Of a stretch of 64,000 bases of DNA, positions 53,229-62,535 are shown piece by piece. The DNA lies in NCBI RefSeq assembly GCF_030062155.1, contig NZ_CP118269.1, positions 186,001 through 250,000 on the forward strand, written 5' to 3'. Below the pieces are notes generated by a model. The model was not told the DNA's origin. It did not search any database and saw only the letters and a program-made list of their open reading frames with translations. The number at the start of each line of letters is the position of its first letter. Within the stretch, counting starts at the first letter, position 1. The DNA is from Pantoea sp. Lij88. GTDB lineage: Bacteria > Pseudomonadota > Gammaproteobacteria > Enterobacterales > Enterobacteriaceae. Both the position numbers and the translations under genes were made by a program.

Positions 53229-54257
53229 ATGACAACAATGAAAGCACTGGTCATCGCTGAACCACGTAAGATGGTCTGGGCCACCCGCGACACCCCCGAG
53301 CCTGCCGCTGGCGAGGCGCTGATTAAAATCCTTACCGCCGGGATCTGCGGCACTGACATTCACGCCTGGTCCGGCAATCAGCCGTTCTTCAGCTATCCAC
53401 GGGTGCTGGGCCATGAAATCTGTGCCGAAGTGGTGGCGCTGGGCCGTGGCGCTGAGGGTTTTCAGCCGGGCCAGCGGGTCGCGTTAATGCCCTACATCTC
53501 CTGCCTGCGCTGCGACGCCTGCCAGAGCGGCAAAACCAACTGCTGTGAGCAGATCTCGGTGATTGGCGTGCATCAGGATGGCGGTTTCTGCGACTACTTA
53601 ACCGTGCCGGTCAGCACGCTGCTGGCGGTGGATGAGGTAGCACCGGAAGCGGCCGCGCTGATTGAGCCGTTTGCCATCAGCGCCCATGCCGTGCGTCGCG
53701 CCGGAATTGTGGCGGATGAGCAGGTGCTGGTGGTCGGTGCGGGACCGATTGGACTGGGTGTGGCCGCCATTGCCGCCGCCAGCGGCGCACAGGTGGTGGT
53801 GGCGGATACCAGCGAATTTCGTCGCCAGCATGTCGCTGACCAGCTCGGGCTGGCAGCACTGAATCCGGCTGATGAGGCGTTTTACAGCGCGCTGCGCGAG
53901 CAGTTTGGTGGCCGTCTGGCGCTGAAAGTAATCGACGCCACCGGCAGCCCGGCAGCGATGAACAATGCGGTCAACCTGATGCGGCACGGCGGTACGATTG
54001 TCTATGTCGGCCTGCACAAAGGCGATCTGGTCATTCCGGACAGCGAATTCCACAAAAAAGAGACCACGCTGATGGGCAGCCGCAACGCCACCCGCGAAGA
54101 TTTTGACCGGGTGAGTGCGCTGATGGCCAGCGGCCAGCTGCGCGCCGAAATGATGCTGAATCACCATCTGGCGTTCTCCACGCTGGATGAAACCTTCGAG
54201 TCGCAGATCATCAACAACCGCGAACTGATTAAAGGCGTGATTCACTTCGACCAGTAG
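53229..54257 (+). CDS. lgoD: L-galactonate 5-dehydrogenase
   Basis: This 342-residue zinc-dependent alcohol dehydrogenase is close to E. coli LgoD (YjjN). Catalytic zinc ligands are Cys40, His62 and Glu63 in the standard pattern; structural zinc cysteines are at 92, 95, 98 and 106; the NAD motif VGAGPIGLG follows. It oxidises L-galactonate to D-tagaturonate. It is divergent from lgoR across a 137-base gap that should hold the operator. uxaA and uxaB, for later steps, are not in the window. Confidence 0.92.
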   Translation: MTTMKALVIAEPRKMVWATRDTPEPAAGEALIKILTAGICGTDIHAWSGNQPFFSYPRVLGHEICAEVVALGRGAEGFQPGQRVALMPYISCLRCDACQSGKTNCCEQISVIGVHQDGGFCDYLTVPVSTLLAVDEVAPEAAALIEPFAISAHAVRRAGIVADEQVLVVGAGPIGLGVAAIAAASGAQVVVADTSEFRRQHVADQLGLAALNPADEAFYSALREQFGGRLALKVIDATGSPAAMNNAVNLMRHGGTIVYVGLHKGDLVIPDSEFHKKETTLMGSRNATREDFDRVSALMASGQLRAEMMLNHHLAFSTLDETFESQIINNRELIKGVIHFDQ

Positions 54258-54274
54258 CGCGGTCAGCCAGCGCT

Positions 54275-55195
54275 TCAGGGCGCGGTGAGGGTCTCAAAGA
54301 AGTGCGCCCGCACCGCGTCCGCGTCCACACCGAGCGCAATACGCTGGGCAGGCAGACCGGCAAACGGATCGGCCCGGGATGCCAGCGCGCTCAGTTTACG
54401 CACCGTCTGACCGCAGGCGATGCCCTCCGTGATCACCCGCAGTGGGCTTTCAGTGAGGGTAAAGGCCTGCGGCAGCGTCAGCCACGCCACCGCCAGGGTA
54501 TCGTGCAGCGCCATCCCCTCGAATCCCTCTTTCTCCAGACTGTAAGCCAGGTAAGGGCGACAGATAGCGCTCAGCACCGGCTGGTTCAGACGCTGAACCT
54601 CTTCGCCGTTGATCAGCACCTTGTGCGTGACATCCAGCGGGATCACCACCACGTTGAGCGCCGAGGCGAGCACCTGATCGGCGGCGTGCGGATCTTTCCA
54701 GATATTAAATTCGCTGAAGGACGTGACGTTACCGCTGTGGCCGTCGGTGCCAAACGCGCCGCCCATAATCACCAGCTCTTTCACCAGCGGAATAATATCC
54801 GGCGCCTGATTAATGGCCGTGGCAATATTGGTCAGCGGACCAATCGCCACCAGAGTGATCTGATGCGGCTGCGCCCGCACGCTGTCGATAATAAACTGCA
54901 CCGCGCCAGGCGCCTCATCGCTGAAAGCATTATCAAACGCATCGCCCAGCCCATCTTCACCGTGCAGCCTGGCGGGCGCAGAGGGTGCCAGCGCCAGCGG
55001 CCGTGAACAGCCGCGCCAGACCGCCGCGTTAATCGCCATTTTGTCGCAAAACAGCCGGGCATTTTTCACCGCCTGACCCACCGCCACATTACCAAAAACC
55101 GTTGTAATCCCCAGCAGATGCTGCGTCCGCGCCGCATAGGCCAGCGCAAAGGCATCATCCACGCCGATATCAGTATCAAAAATCAGGGTACGCAT
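54275..55195 (-). CDS. Nucleoside hydrolase
   Basis: This 306-residue enzyme of the IUNH family has the calcium-binding motif DTDIGVDDA (Asp7, Asp9, Asp13, Asp14) and a second metal/substrate segment LHDTLAVAW near residue 235. It hydrolyses the N-glycosidic bond of nucleosides to base and ribose. Specificity cannot be decided by eye. GGAG precedes the start. It is convergent with lgoD, 17 bases away. Confidence 0.9.
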   Translation of the reverse strand: MRTLIFDTDIGVDDAFALAYAARTQHLLGITTVFGNVAVGQAVKNARLFCDKMAINAAVWRGCSRPLALAPSAPARLHGEDGLGDAFDNAFSDEAPGAVQFIIDSVRAQPHQITLVAIGPLTNIATAINQAPDIIPLVKELVIMGGAFGTDGHSGNVTSFSEFNIWKDPHAADQVLASALNVVVIPLDVTHKVLINGEEVQRLNQPVLSAICRPYLAYSLEKEGFEGMALHDTLAVAWLTLPQAFTLTESPLRVITEGIACGQTVRKLSALASRADPFAGLPAQRIALGVDADAVRAHFFETLTAP

Positions 55196-55319
55196 AGGGT
55201 CTCCGCAACGGGCTGTAAACCATCAGCATTACCCCGTCAGCGGGCAGGGCGTCAAGCGATTCAGCCGCCACCAGCACACGCTTGCCAGCCTGAAACGGGC
55301 GTCGTATTATCAGCCGCTC

Positions 55320-55386
55320 AAGGTGATGGCGTGCCACCTTTCCCAACCGCCGGTGGGCTTAACACCGGCTGATGACGCCTGACACT
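55320..55386 (+). promoter_or_regulatory. Fluoride riboswitch (crcB motif)
   Basis: The blocks GGTGATGGCGT, GCCACC, AACCGCC, a GGTG...CACC hairpin, then GGCTGATGACGCCT occur in the order and spacing of the fluoride aptamer. It is 90 bases upstream of crcB, a fluoride exporter, which strongly supports the identification. Confidence 0.92.
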
Positions 55387-55418
55387 CAATCCTTTCGCGG
55401 GAGCTGAGGTGTCAGGCG
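55375..55418 (+). promoter_or_regulatory. Expression-platform hairpin of the fluoride riboswitch
   Basis: CGCCTGACAC at about 55377-55386 pairs perfectly with GTGTCAGGCG at 55409-55418. The left arm shares bases with the 3' strand of the aptamer (ACGCCT), so fluoride-bound aptamer and this hairpin should be mutually exclusive. No strong T tract follows, pointing to control other than simple termination. Confidence 0.6.
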
Positions 55419-55475
55419 CAGTTTATCTCTGCCTCTCCCCTCAGCCCGGCATTACTCTGTAATCAGGAGCAAGAC

Positions 55476-55853
55476 ATGTTTAAACCGTTACTGGCTGTGG
55501 TGATCGGCGGCTCTGCTGGCTGTGTTCTGCGCTGGCTGTTCGCGATGCGCTTTAATGCGCTCTTTCCCAACCTGCCGCCTGGTACGCTGCTGGTGAATCT
55601 GATCGGCGGTCTGGTGATTGGCGGCGCGATGGCCTGGTTTGTCCGCCATCCGGAGATCGACCCGATCTGGAAACTGCTGATCGTCACCGGACTCTGCGGC
55701 GGGCTGACCACGTTCTCCTCGTTCACCGCGGAACTCATGGGACTGCTGCAGGCAGGGAAATATCTCTGGGGGATGGCGATCGTGCTGGTGCATGTGATCG
55801 GCTCGCTGCTGATGGCGTTTGCCGGTTTCGCGCTGGTCACGCTGCTGGGCTGA
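55476..55853 (+). CDS. crcB: Fluoride ion exporter CrcB/Fluc
   Basis: This 125-residue protein has four membrane segments. The family motifs GGSAGCVLRW, NLIGG (Asn41) and GGLTTFSSF (75-83, with the pore phenylalanines) are present. Fluc proteins form dual-topology dimeric fluoride channels. AGGAG precedes the ATG. Confidence 0.95.
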   Translation: MFKPLLAVVIGGSAGCVLRWLFAMRFNALFPNLPPGTLLVNLIGGLVIGGAMAWFVRHPEIDPIWKLLIVTGLCGGLTTFSSFTAELMGLLQAGKYLWGMAIVLVHVIGSLLMAFAGFALVTLLG

Positions 55854-55981
55854 CCCGGCGAATCGGCGCTTGTCATAACGCTTAAGAGGTAGATACTGTT
55901 TCAGGTTTTACTCCCGCGCTGCGCTGTGCGGGCGTAATGCTGAACGTCACCGATTATTCCGGACGATTAAGGAGCCGAGCA

Positions 55982-56797
55982 ATGCGAACCAATTCCACCT
56001 TCCTTAACCTGGTGTTGTTAAACGGTGCACCCGGCCAGAAATTACAGGCGGCGCGTGACGCCGGTTTTGATCAGGTCGAGATCTGGCGCGAGGATGTTGA
56101 CGCAAACGCGGGCGGCGCGGCGGCCCTGGCGGAGATTGCCGTCTTAAAGGGACCCGGCTTTATCAATCTGCAGGTGCTGCGCGATTTTACCGGCGCACCG
56201 GGTGCGCTGCGCGGAAAGAAGCGTGAGGAGCTGCGCGAGTTTATCCGGATCGCTCAGGCGCTGGGCTGCGACACCATTCAGGCACCGGCCAGCACCCGCG
56301 AGGATTGCTGTGCAGATCAGATTGATGATGACCTGCGCTGGATGGCCTCTGAAGCCGCACGCTACAACATGCGCATCATGTATGAGCCGATGGCCTGGTG
56401 CAGCGTGGACAACACGCTGCCGCTGGCGTGGCAGCGACTGCAGCGGCTCGACCAGCCCAATATCGGACTGGTGGTGGATCTGTTCCACATCTGCGCGCTG
56501 GGTGGCGACGCCTCGCATCTGGACGGCATTCCCGCCGACCGCATTTATGAAGTGCAGTTGTGTGATATGGCCGCCGTTCCCGCTCAGGATAAGCAGAGCC
56601 TGATGGCGATGGCAAAGCATCAGCGTCTGCTGCCCGGCGATGGCATTATCGACGTTGAACGCTTTGTCGATAAGCTCAAAAGCGCGGGCTATCAGGGGCC
56701 GGTGGGAATCGAAGTTTTTAATGATGCGCTGAAACGCCTGCCGCCGGACGTGGCTGCGCGTCATGCCCGGCAGGCGTTAAAGCGTTGCTGGGGTTAA
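55982..56797 (+). CDS. Xylose isomerase-like TIM-barrel protein
   Basis: This 271-residue protein belongs to the AP-endonuclease-2/xylose isomerase-like superfamily (IolE/Hyi-like). Metal-ligand candidates are in YEPMAW, VVDLFH, VQLCD and GIEVFN. It probably isomerises or epimerises a sugar or cyclitol; the substrate is unknown. The ATG at 55982 follows AAGGAG; a start at 55937 is rejected. The 3' end overlaps the convergent esterase gene by four bases. Confidence 0.85.
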   Translation: MRTNSTFLNLVLLNGAPGQKLQAARDAGFDQVEIWREDVDANAGGAAALAEIAVLKGPGFINLQVLRDFTGAPGALRGKKREELREFIRIAQALGCDTIQAPASTREDCCADQIDDDLRWMASEAARYNMRIMYEPMAWCSVDNTLPLAWQRLQRLDQPNIGLVVDLFHICALGGDASHLDGIPADRIYEVQLCDMAAVPAQDKQSLMAMAKHQRLLPGDGIIDVERFVDKLKSAGYQGPVGIEVFNDALKRLPPDVAARHARQALKRCWG

Positions 56798-57402
56798 TCC
56801 TGTAAGCACTGCCCGATAAACGCGGCGGCGTGCATGGCACCCTGGGCTGAGATGGTGTGGCCAGTGGCGGGTTCAAAGCGCGCGTCGACCGGCACCGAAG
56901 CGGCTCTGAGCCGTGCGGCGGCAGATTCGCTCTCCTGCCACGGAATGACATCATCGGCCTGACCGTGAATCAGCAGCGCGGGCACATGAGCCTGCGGCGT
57001 TAATTCACCGTCAACCGCCAGACGACCCGAGAAGGCGACCACGCCCGCCAGCGGATAACGGCCAGAAGCCAGTGCATCCAGCGCCATGATCGACCCCTGA
57101 GAGAAGCCCACCAGCACCACATCCTGCCAGCGATCGGCGAAGCCGTGCTGCGCGACAATCTCGCTCAGCGTCGCATCAAACGCCGCCCGCGCGGCCCGTA
57201 CCCGGCCCGGCCGGTTCTCTGGCGTCACGTCCGCCAGGCTGAACCACTGCCAGCCAAAACCGGCGGGAAAACGTTCAGGTGCATTGGGTGAGGCAAAAAT
57301 CACATCCGGCAACAACGTCGCCCAGTGACGGCCAATCGGAGCCAGATCGTCGCCGTTACTGCCTACGCCATGCAGAAAAATCACCAGTACTTTTGCCATC
57401 AT
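56794..57402 (-). CDS. Carboxylesterase/phospholipase-type hydrolase (YpfH-like)
   Basis: This 202-residue alpha/beta hydrolase has the HGVGSNG oxyanion loop at 11-17, the nucleophile Ser101 in GFSQG, Asp in GQADDVIP and His in TGHTIS. It is similar to E. coli YpfH, a small-ester hydrolase. Two adjacent ATG codons follow AAGGAG; the second (57399) has the better spacing. Confidence 0.87.
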   Translation of the reverse strand: MMAKVLVIFLHGVGSNGDDLAPIGRHWATLLPDVIFASPNAPERFPAGFGWQWFSLADVTPENRPGRVRAARAAFDATLSEIVAQHGFADRWQDVVLVGFSQGSIMALDALASGRYPLAGVVAFSGRLAVDGELTPQAHVPALLIHGQADDVIPWQESESAAARLRAASVPVDARFEPATGHTISAQGAMHAAAFIGQCLQD

Positions 57403-57422
57403 TGCTCCTTTAGCTTACGCCC

Positions 57423-58364
57423 TTAAAAACCGTATTCACTCATATCCGGGCCAGCCGGAACGATCCCGTTCGGATTCAGCGCCTTGATTGAGTAATAACC
57501 CTGTTTGATGTGATCGATATTGACCGTCTCACGTACGCCAGAAACCGACAGCATGCTCTTAAGATAGCGATTCAGCAGCGTATAGTCGCGTATCCGGCGC
57601 AGGTTGCATTTGAACAGGCCATGATAGGCGACGTCAAAGCGAATCAGGGTCACGAACAGGCGAATATCGGCTTCCGTCAGCCGTTCACCCAGCAGGAAGG
57701 TGCGGCCATCGCCGAGCAGGGCCTCCAGTTCATCGAGCTGGCTGAAGACATCGTTAAATGCCTGCTGATAGCTGATCGCGGTCGTGGCGAATCCGGCGCG
57801 ATAAACACCGTTATTCAGACGCGGATAGAGGCTCTCATTCAGCGCATCAATCTCCGCACGCAGCGCGGCGGGATAGAGGTCGATATGGTTATCGGCCAGG
57901 TTGCCAAAGCCGCTGTTAAACATGCGCACGATGTCAGCGGACTCGTTGTTAACGATGGTGCCGGTTTTCTTGTCCCACAGCACCGGCACGGTGGCGCGGC
58001 CGGTGTAATCGGGCACGACGCGGGTATAGATTTCATGCAGATATTGCGCGTTGTTCAGCGGGTCCGGCTGCGAACCGGGAAAATTGCCAAAGCGCCAGCC
58101 CTGGGCACCGAGCTGCGGCTCTACCACCGTCACGCTAATCAGCGACTCCAGCCCTTTAAGTTTACGGGCCATCAGGGTACGGGATGCCCACGGGCAAATC
58201 AGCCCCACATAAAGATGGTAACGATCGGGTTCGGCCGCGAATTCAGTGGAGCCATCGCTGCTGATAAAATGCCGGAAGCCGGACGTCTGACGGACGAAGC
58301 CGCCCTGTTTATCGGTAGCCTGCACCGGATGCCAGTCACTACTCCATTTGCCTTCTACTAACAT
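57423..58364 (-). CDS. Glutathionyl-hydroquinone reductase (YqjG/Xi-class GST)
   Basis: This 313-residue glutathione transferase of the Xi class has catalytic Cys57 in LICPWASR and the C-terminal helical domain ending SEYGF. These enzymes remove glutathione from glutathionyl-hydroquinones. The start at 58364 (MLVEGKW) fits the family; a start at 58442 is less likely. It is followed upstream on the same strand by a LysR gene, which may control it. Confidence 0.9.
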   Translation of the reverse strand: MLVEGKWSSDWHPVQATDKQGGFVRQTSGFRHFISSDGSTEFAAEPDRYHLYVGLICPWASRTLMARKLKGLESLISVTVVEPQLGAQGWRFGNFPGSQPDPLNNAQYLHEIYTRVVPDYTGRATVPVLWDKKTGTIVNNESADIVRMFNSGFGNLADNHIDLYPAALRAEIDALNESLYPRLNNGVYRAGFATTAISYQQAFNDVFSQLDELEALLGDGRTFLLGERLTEADIRLFVTLIRFDVAYHGLFKCNLRRIRDYTLLNRYLKSMLSVSGVRETVNIDHIKQGYYSIKALNPNGIVPAGPDMSEYGF

Positions 58365-58462
58365 TGTGCGACTCCTCTGTGATGAGAGACGCAGCTTAAC
58401 TGATGCCGAAACAGCTGATAATCCGGTCACGAAGACAATCATTTATTCCATTATGGAAGAAA

Positions 58463-59368
58463 TCACGCCAGCGGAAAGTGGGTGAAATGCGTCACCAGAA
58501 AGTCGATCAACAGGCGCGCCCGGTGTGCCAGATGGCGGGCAGGCGGATAAACCGCAAACAGGCCCAGCGGCGGCGTCCCGACGTTCTCCAGCAGCCGGAC
58601 AATCTCACCACGTTGCAGCGCCGGAGCCGCAATAAAACCGGGCAGACGCGCAATGCCTAATCCGGCGACGGCGGCCTGCAGGCAGGCTTCGGTGTTGGCG
58701 AAGCGCAGACGCCCGCTCACCGGTACGGTAACTATCTCGTTGCTACCGTCGCCGCTGGCAAACGGCCAGTGCCAGGGATCGCGAAAGTTGGTGTCGATAA
58801 TGCACTGATGCTGATCCATGTCACGCCAGTGCTGCGGCGTGCCGAACTGCTCCAGATAGACCGGCGAAGCGGCGATGCGCACATGTACCTCACCCAGCTT
58901 GCGTGCCACCAGGCTGCTGTCGCTGAGGGTACCGATACGGATCGCCATATCAAAGCCTTCATCAACAATGTTGACGGCCCGGTCTGAAAAGCTCACATCC
59001 AGTTCGATCAGCGGATAGCGCCGGGCAAACGCCACCAGCACCTGGGAGAGCACCGCCGTGCCAAAGGAGCCGGGCGCGCTGATTTTCAGCCGGCCGGTTG
59101 GTGTGGTGGCGCTTTCCCGCACGCTGGCATCCAGCGCCTCAAAGGCATCGAGCAGGTTTTTCACCCGCTCATAATAGCTGCGCCCGACGTCGGTGGGCGA
59201 CAGGGCGCGCGTGCTGCGCTTGAACAGCTGGACGCCGAGCTGCTGCTCCAGCTTTGAAACCAGCTTGGACGCCTGACTGCTGCTGGTGCCCAGACGTAAC
59301 GCCGCCGCCGAAAAGCTGCCGGTTTCCAGCACCGTGACAAACATCCGGTCACAATCGAGTCGATCCAT
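58463..59368 (-). CDS. LysR-type regulator
   Basis: This 301-residue regulator has a helix-turn-helix at about 17-45 (SAAALRLGTSSSQASKLVSKLE) and a substrate-binding domain. It belongs to the large group of LysR proteins with a MDRLDCDRMF-type start; the target is unknown. The start at 59368 is chosen because AGGA precedes it; in-frame codons back to 59524 run into the divergent gene. The nearest candidate targets are the flanking GST and FemAB-like genes. Confidence 0.87.
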   Translation of the reverse strand: MDRLDCDRMFVTVLETGSFSAAALRLGTSSSQASKLVSKLEQQLGVQLFKRSTRALSPTDVGRSYYERVKNLLDAFEALDASVRESATTPTGRLKISAPGSFGTAVLSQVLVAFARRYPLIELDVSFSDRAVNIVDEGFDMAIRIGTLSDSSLVARKLGEVHVRIAASPVYLEQFGTPQHWRDMDQHQCIIDTNFRDPWHWPFASGDGSNEIVTVPVSGRLRFANTEACLQAAVAGLGIARLPGFIAAPALQRGEIVRLLENVGTPPLGLFAVYPPARHLAHRARLLIDFLVTHFTHFPLA

Positions 59369-59509
59369 GGCGATGTCCTGTGGAGGTAAAGTGGCAGTAT
59401 AGGGGCTGCGGCCAGGCGTTGCAGCCTTCACTTTGCGTGCCTTAACCCTTTCGCTGGCGGGGAAAACCTGCTTGACTGACTCTCTGCCCGACGTTCTCTG
59501 GAGTATTTC

Positions 59510-60634
59510 ATGTCGCTGATTCACCTGACGTCACTGGCGGAGATCCCGGCCGCCGAGTGGGATGTGCTGTTGCCTGATGACCAGCCGTTTTTACGCCACG
59601 CCTTTCTGCTGACCTTAGAAGAGAGTGGCAGCGTGCGGCCCGAATCCGGCTGGCAGCCTGATCACCTGCTGTGGCGGGAAAATGGTGAGACCCGCGCCGC
59701 GCTGCCGGGCTACCGCAAACGCCACTCGCAGGGCGAATATGTCTTTGATCACGCCTGGGCGGATGCCAGCCAGCGTGCCGGGATCCGCTACTACCCGAAA
59801 TGGCTGGGGGCGATTCCCTTCAGCCCGGTCAGCGGCGCACGCCTGCTGGGTGACACCTCCGCTGCGGCACAGCTGCTGTCGGCCCTGCCGGAGAGCCTGT
59901 TGCAGCAGGGGTTAAGCGGCGCACACATCAACTTTACCGATGCGCAGGCTAACCAGCTGCTGGCCGATCAGCCCGACTGGCTGTCCCGGCTCGGCTGTCA
60001 GTATCACTGGCATAACCGTGGATACCGCGATTTTCAGGACTTCCTGGACACGCTGATGTCGCGCAAGCGCAAACAGCTGCGTAAAGAGCGTGAGCAGGTG
60101 GCGCAGAGCGGCTTTGAGTTTGACCGCTATCGCGGCTGTCAGCTGCGCGAAGATCAGTGGGATTTTGTCTACACCTGTTACGCCAACACCTATGCGGTGC
60201 GCGGTCAGCGGCCCTATCTGACGCGCGACTTCTTCAGCCTGCTGGCGGAACGGATGCCGCAGAATATTGTGGTGGTCATCGCCCGCTTACAGCAGCAACC
60301 GGCGGCGATGGCTTTCTATCTGCGGGACAGCCACTCGCTCTATGGCCGCTACTGGGGCTGTCTGGCGGAGTTTGACCGGCTGCACTTCGAAACCTGTTTC
60401 TATCAGGGGATGGATTTAGCCCTTGATGAAGGGCTAACGCGCTTTGATGCGGGTGCACAGGGCGAGCACAAACTGGTGCGCGGCTTTGAGCCGCAGATCA
60501 CCCACTCCTGGCACTATCTGCTGCATCCCGGCCTGCGCGATGCCGTGGCAGATTTTCTGGTGCAGGAGCGGGAAGGCGTACGCGGCTGGGCGGAAGAAGC
60601 GCGCGACGCCTTACCCTATCGACGCGGCGATTAA
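59510..60634 (+). CDS. FemAB/GNAT-like protein (DUF482-type)
   Basis: This 374-residue protein resembles the DUF482 'peptidogalycan biosynthesis' family with a C-terminal GNAT-like fold: a basic MSRKRKQLRKERE segment near 185 and YGRYWGC...LHFETCFYQG near 280-300. It probably transfers an acyl or aminoacyl group; the substrate is unknown. GGAG precedes the ATG. Its 3' end overlaps the convergent ABC transporter gene by four bases. Confidence 0.82.
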   Translation: MSLIHLTSLAEIPAAEWDVLLPDDQPFLRHAFLLTLEESGSVRPESGWQPDHLLWRENGETRAALPGYRKRHSQGEYVFDHAWADASQRAGIRYYPKWLGAIPFSPVSGARLLGDTSAAAQLLSALPESLLQQGLSGAHINFTDAQANQLLADQPDWLSRLGCQYHWHNRGYRDFQDFLDTLMSRKRKQLRKEREQVAQSGFEFDRYRGCQLREDQWDFVYTCYANTYAVRGQRPYLTRDFFSLLAERMPQNIVVVIARLQQQPAAMAFYLRDSHSLYGRYWGCLAEFDRLHFETCFYQGMDLALDEGLTRFDAGAQGEHKLVRGFEPQITHSWHYLLHPGLRDAVADFLVQEREGVRGWAEEARDALPYRRGD

Positions 60635-62463
60635 TCGATGCCGACAAAACCGCCGGTCTGATGCTGCCACAGACGGGCATAAAGACCGTTCTGCGCCAGC
60701 AGCTCGTGATGGCTGCCCATCTCGGCAATACCGCCTTTATCCAGCACCACCAGGCGATCCATCTTCGCGATGGTCGACAGGCGGTGCGCAATCGCGATCA
60801 CGGTTTTGCCCTGCATCAGTGACTCCAGGCTCTCCTGAATGGCCGCTTCCACTTCGGAGTCGAGCGCTGAGGTGGCCTCATCCATAATCAGAACCGGCGC
60901 ATCCTTCAGCAGCACGCGGGCAATCGCCACACGCTGACGCTGACCACCCGACAGTTTCACGCCGCGCTCGCCCACATGTGCATCCAGCCCGGTGCGGCCC
61001 AGTGAATCAGAGAGCAGCGGAATAAACTCATCGGCGCGGGCGCGGTGAATCGCCAGCTGCAGCTCTTCCTCGCTGGCGTCGGGACGGCCATAGAGCAGGT
61101 TTTCCCGAATCGAGCGGTGCAGCAGCGAGGTGTCCTGCGTAATCATGCCAATCTGGCTGCGCAGGCTCTCCTGCGTCACGGTGGCGATATCCTGATCGTC
61201 GATCACAATCCGCCCGCCGTTCAGGTCATAAAGACGCAGCAGCAGGTTCACCAGCGTCGATTTGCCGGCACCTGAAGGGCCAATCAGGCCAATCTTCTCA
61301 CCGGGTCGGATGTCGAGGTTAAAACCGTTAATCACCTGACGGCCACCGCCATAATCGAAGCGCACATCCTCAAAACGGATGTTGCCGCGGGTCACGTTGA
61401 GCTGCTTCGCCTGCGGTGCATCCTGCACGCTCAGCGGCTGCGCAATGGTTTTCAGGCCATCCTGGACCGTGCCGATATTCTCGAAGATGCCGTTGACGAC
61501 CCACATAATCCAGCCGGACATGTTGACCAGGCGGATCACCAGACCGGTCGACAGCGCAATCGCCCCGACGCTGATCAGCGACTGGCTCCATAACCACAAC
61601 GCCAGCCCGGAGGTTGAGACAATCAGCAGGCCGTTCAGCGCCGACAGCGTCAGATCCATGCTGGTGACCATGCGGCCGGCATGCTGCGTTTTTTCCGTCT
61701 GCTCCTGAATCGCCTCACGCGCATACTGCCGTTCCAGATCGCTGTGGGCGAACAGCTTGATGGTGGCGATGTTGGTGTAGCCATCAACAATGGTGCCCAT
61801 CAGCTTAGAGCGGGACTCTGAAGAGACCACCGAACGTTTTTTAACGCGCGGCACAAAGAAACGCAGCGAGGCGCTGTAGGCCACCATCCAGATAATCAGC
61901 GGGATCATCAGCCGCCAGTCGGCACCGGCAAACAGCACCAGCGAGGTCACGGCGTAGATCAGCACATGCCAGATGGCGTCCACCAGCTGCACGGCGGAAT
62001 CACGCAGGGAACTACCGGTCAGCATGATGCGCTGGGCAATACGGCCTGCGAAATCGCTCTGGAAGAAGTTGAGGCTCTGGCGCAGCACGTAGTTGTGATT
62101 CTGCCAGCGGATCATGCTGGTCATGCTCGGGCTGATGCTCTGATGCACCAGCATGTCGTGCAGGGCGATAAAAATCGGCCGCAGAATCAGCGCCACCGCA
62201 CCCATCCACAGCAGTACCGGCCAGTTATCCTGAAACAGGCTGGCGGGCGTGGAGTGATTGACCATATCGATAATGCGGCTCAGATAGCTGAACAGTGACA
62301 CTTCGATCAGCGCTGCCGCCAGTCCCACCACCAGCAGTGCCGCAAAACTTGGCCAGACCTGACGCAGATAGTAGAGGTAAAACGACCAGACCGTTGAGGG
62401 AGGCGAATCGGTGGGCGCGTCATGAAATATATTGATAAAACGCTCAAAACGACGATACAACAT
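60631..62463 (-). CDS. ABC transporter, fused permease and ATP-binding protein
   Basis: This 610-residue half-transporter has an N-terminal six-segment exporter domain (about 35-330) and a C-terminal ATPase: Walker A GPSGAGKST, signature LSGGQ, Walker B VLIMDEATS. It resembles the multidrug/lipid exporter group and would work as a dimer in the inner membrane. Substrate unknown. It is divergent from the acetyltransferase gene. Confidence 0.9.
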   Translation of the reverse strand: MLYRRFERFINIFHDAPTDSPPSTVWSFYLYYLRQVWPSFAALLVVGLAAALIEVSLFSYLSRIIDMVNHSTPASLFQDNWPVLLWMGAVALILRPIFIALHDMLVHQSISPSMTSMIRWQNHNYVLRQSLNFFQSDFAGRIAQRIMLTGSSLRDSAVQLVDAIWHVLIYAVTSLVLFAGADWRLMIPLIIWMVAYSASLRFFVPRVKKRSVVSSESRSKLMGTIVDGYTNIATIKLFAHSDLERQYAREAIQEQTEKTQHAGRMVTSMDLTLSALNGLLIVSTSGLALWLWSQSLISVGAIALSTGLVIRLVNMSGWIMWVVNGIFENIGTVQDGLKTIAQPLSVQDAPQAKQLNVTRGNIRFEDVRFDYGGGRQVINGFNLDIRPGEKIGLIGPSGAGKSTLVNLLLRLYDLNGGRIVIDDQDIATVTQESLRSQIGMITQDTSLLHRSIRENLLYGRPDASEEELQLAIHRARADEFIPLLSDSLGRTGLDAHVGERGVKLSGGQRQRVAIARVLLKDAPVLIMDEATSALDSEVEAAIQESLESLMQGKTVIAIAHRLSTIAKMDRLVVLDKGGIAEMGSHHELLAQNGLYARLWQHQTGGFVGID

Positions 62464-62535
62464 AGCGATACTCTTTCCGTCCGGTAAAGAGCTACAGCTT
62501 AGTGCATGAACCCCGATCGGCTAAAAGGAGAAAAT

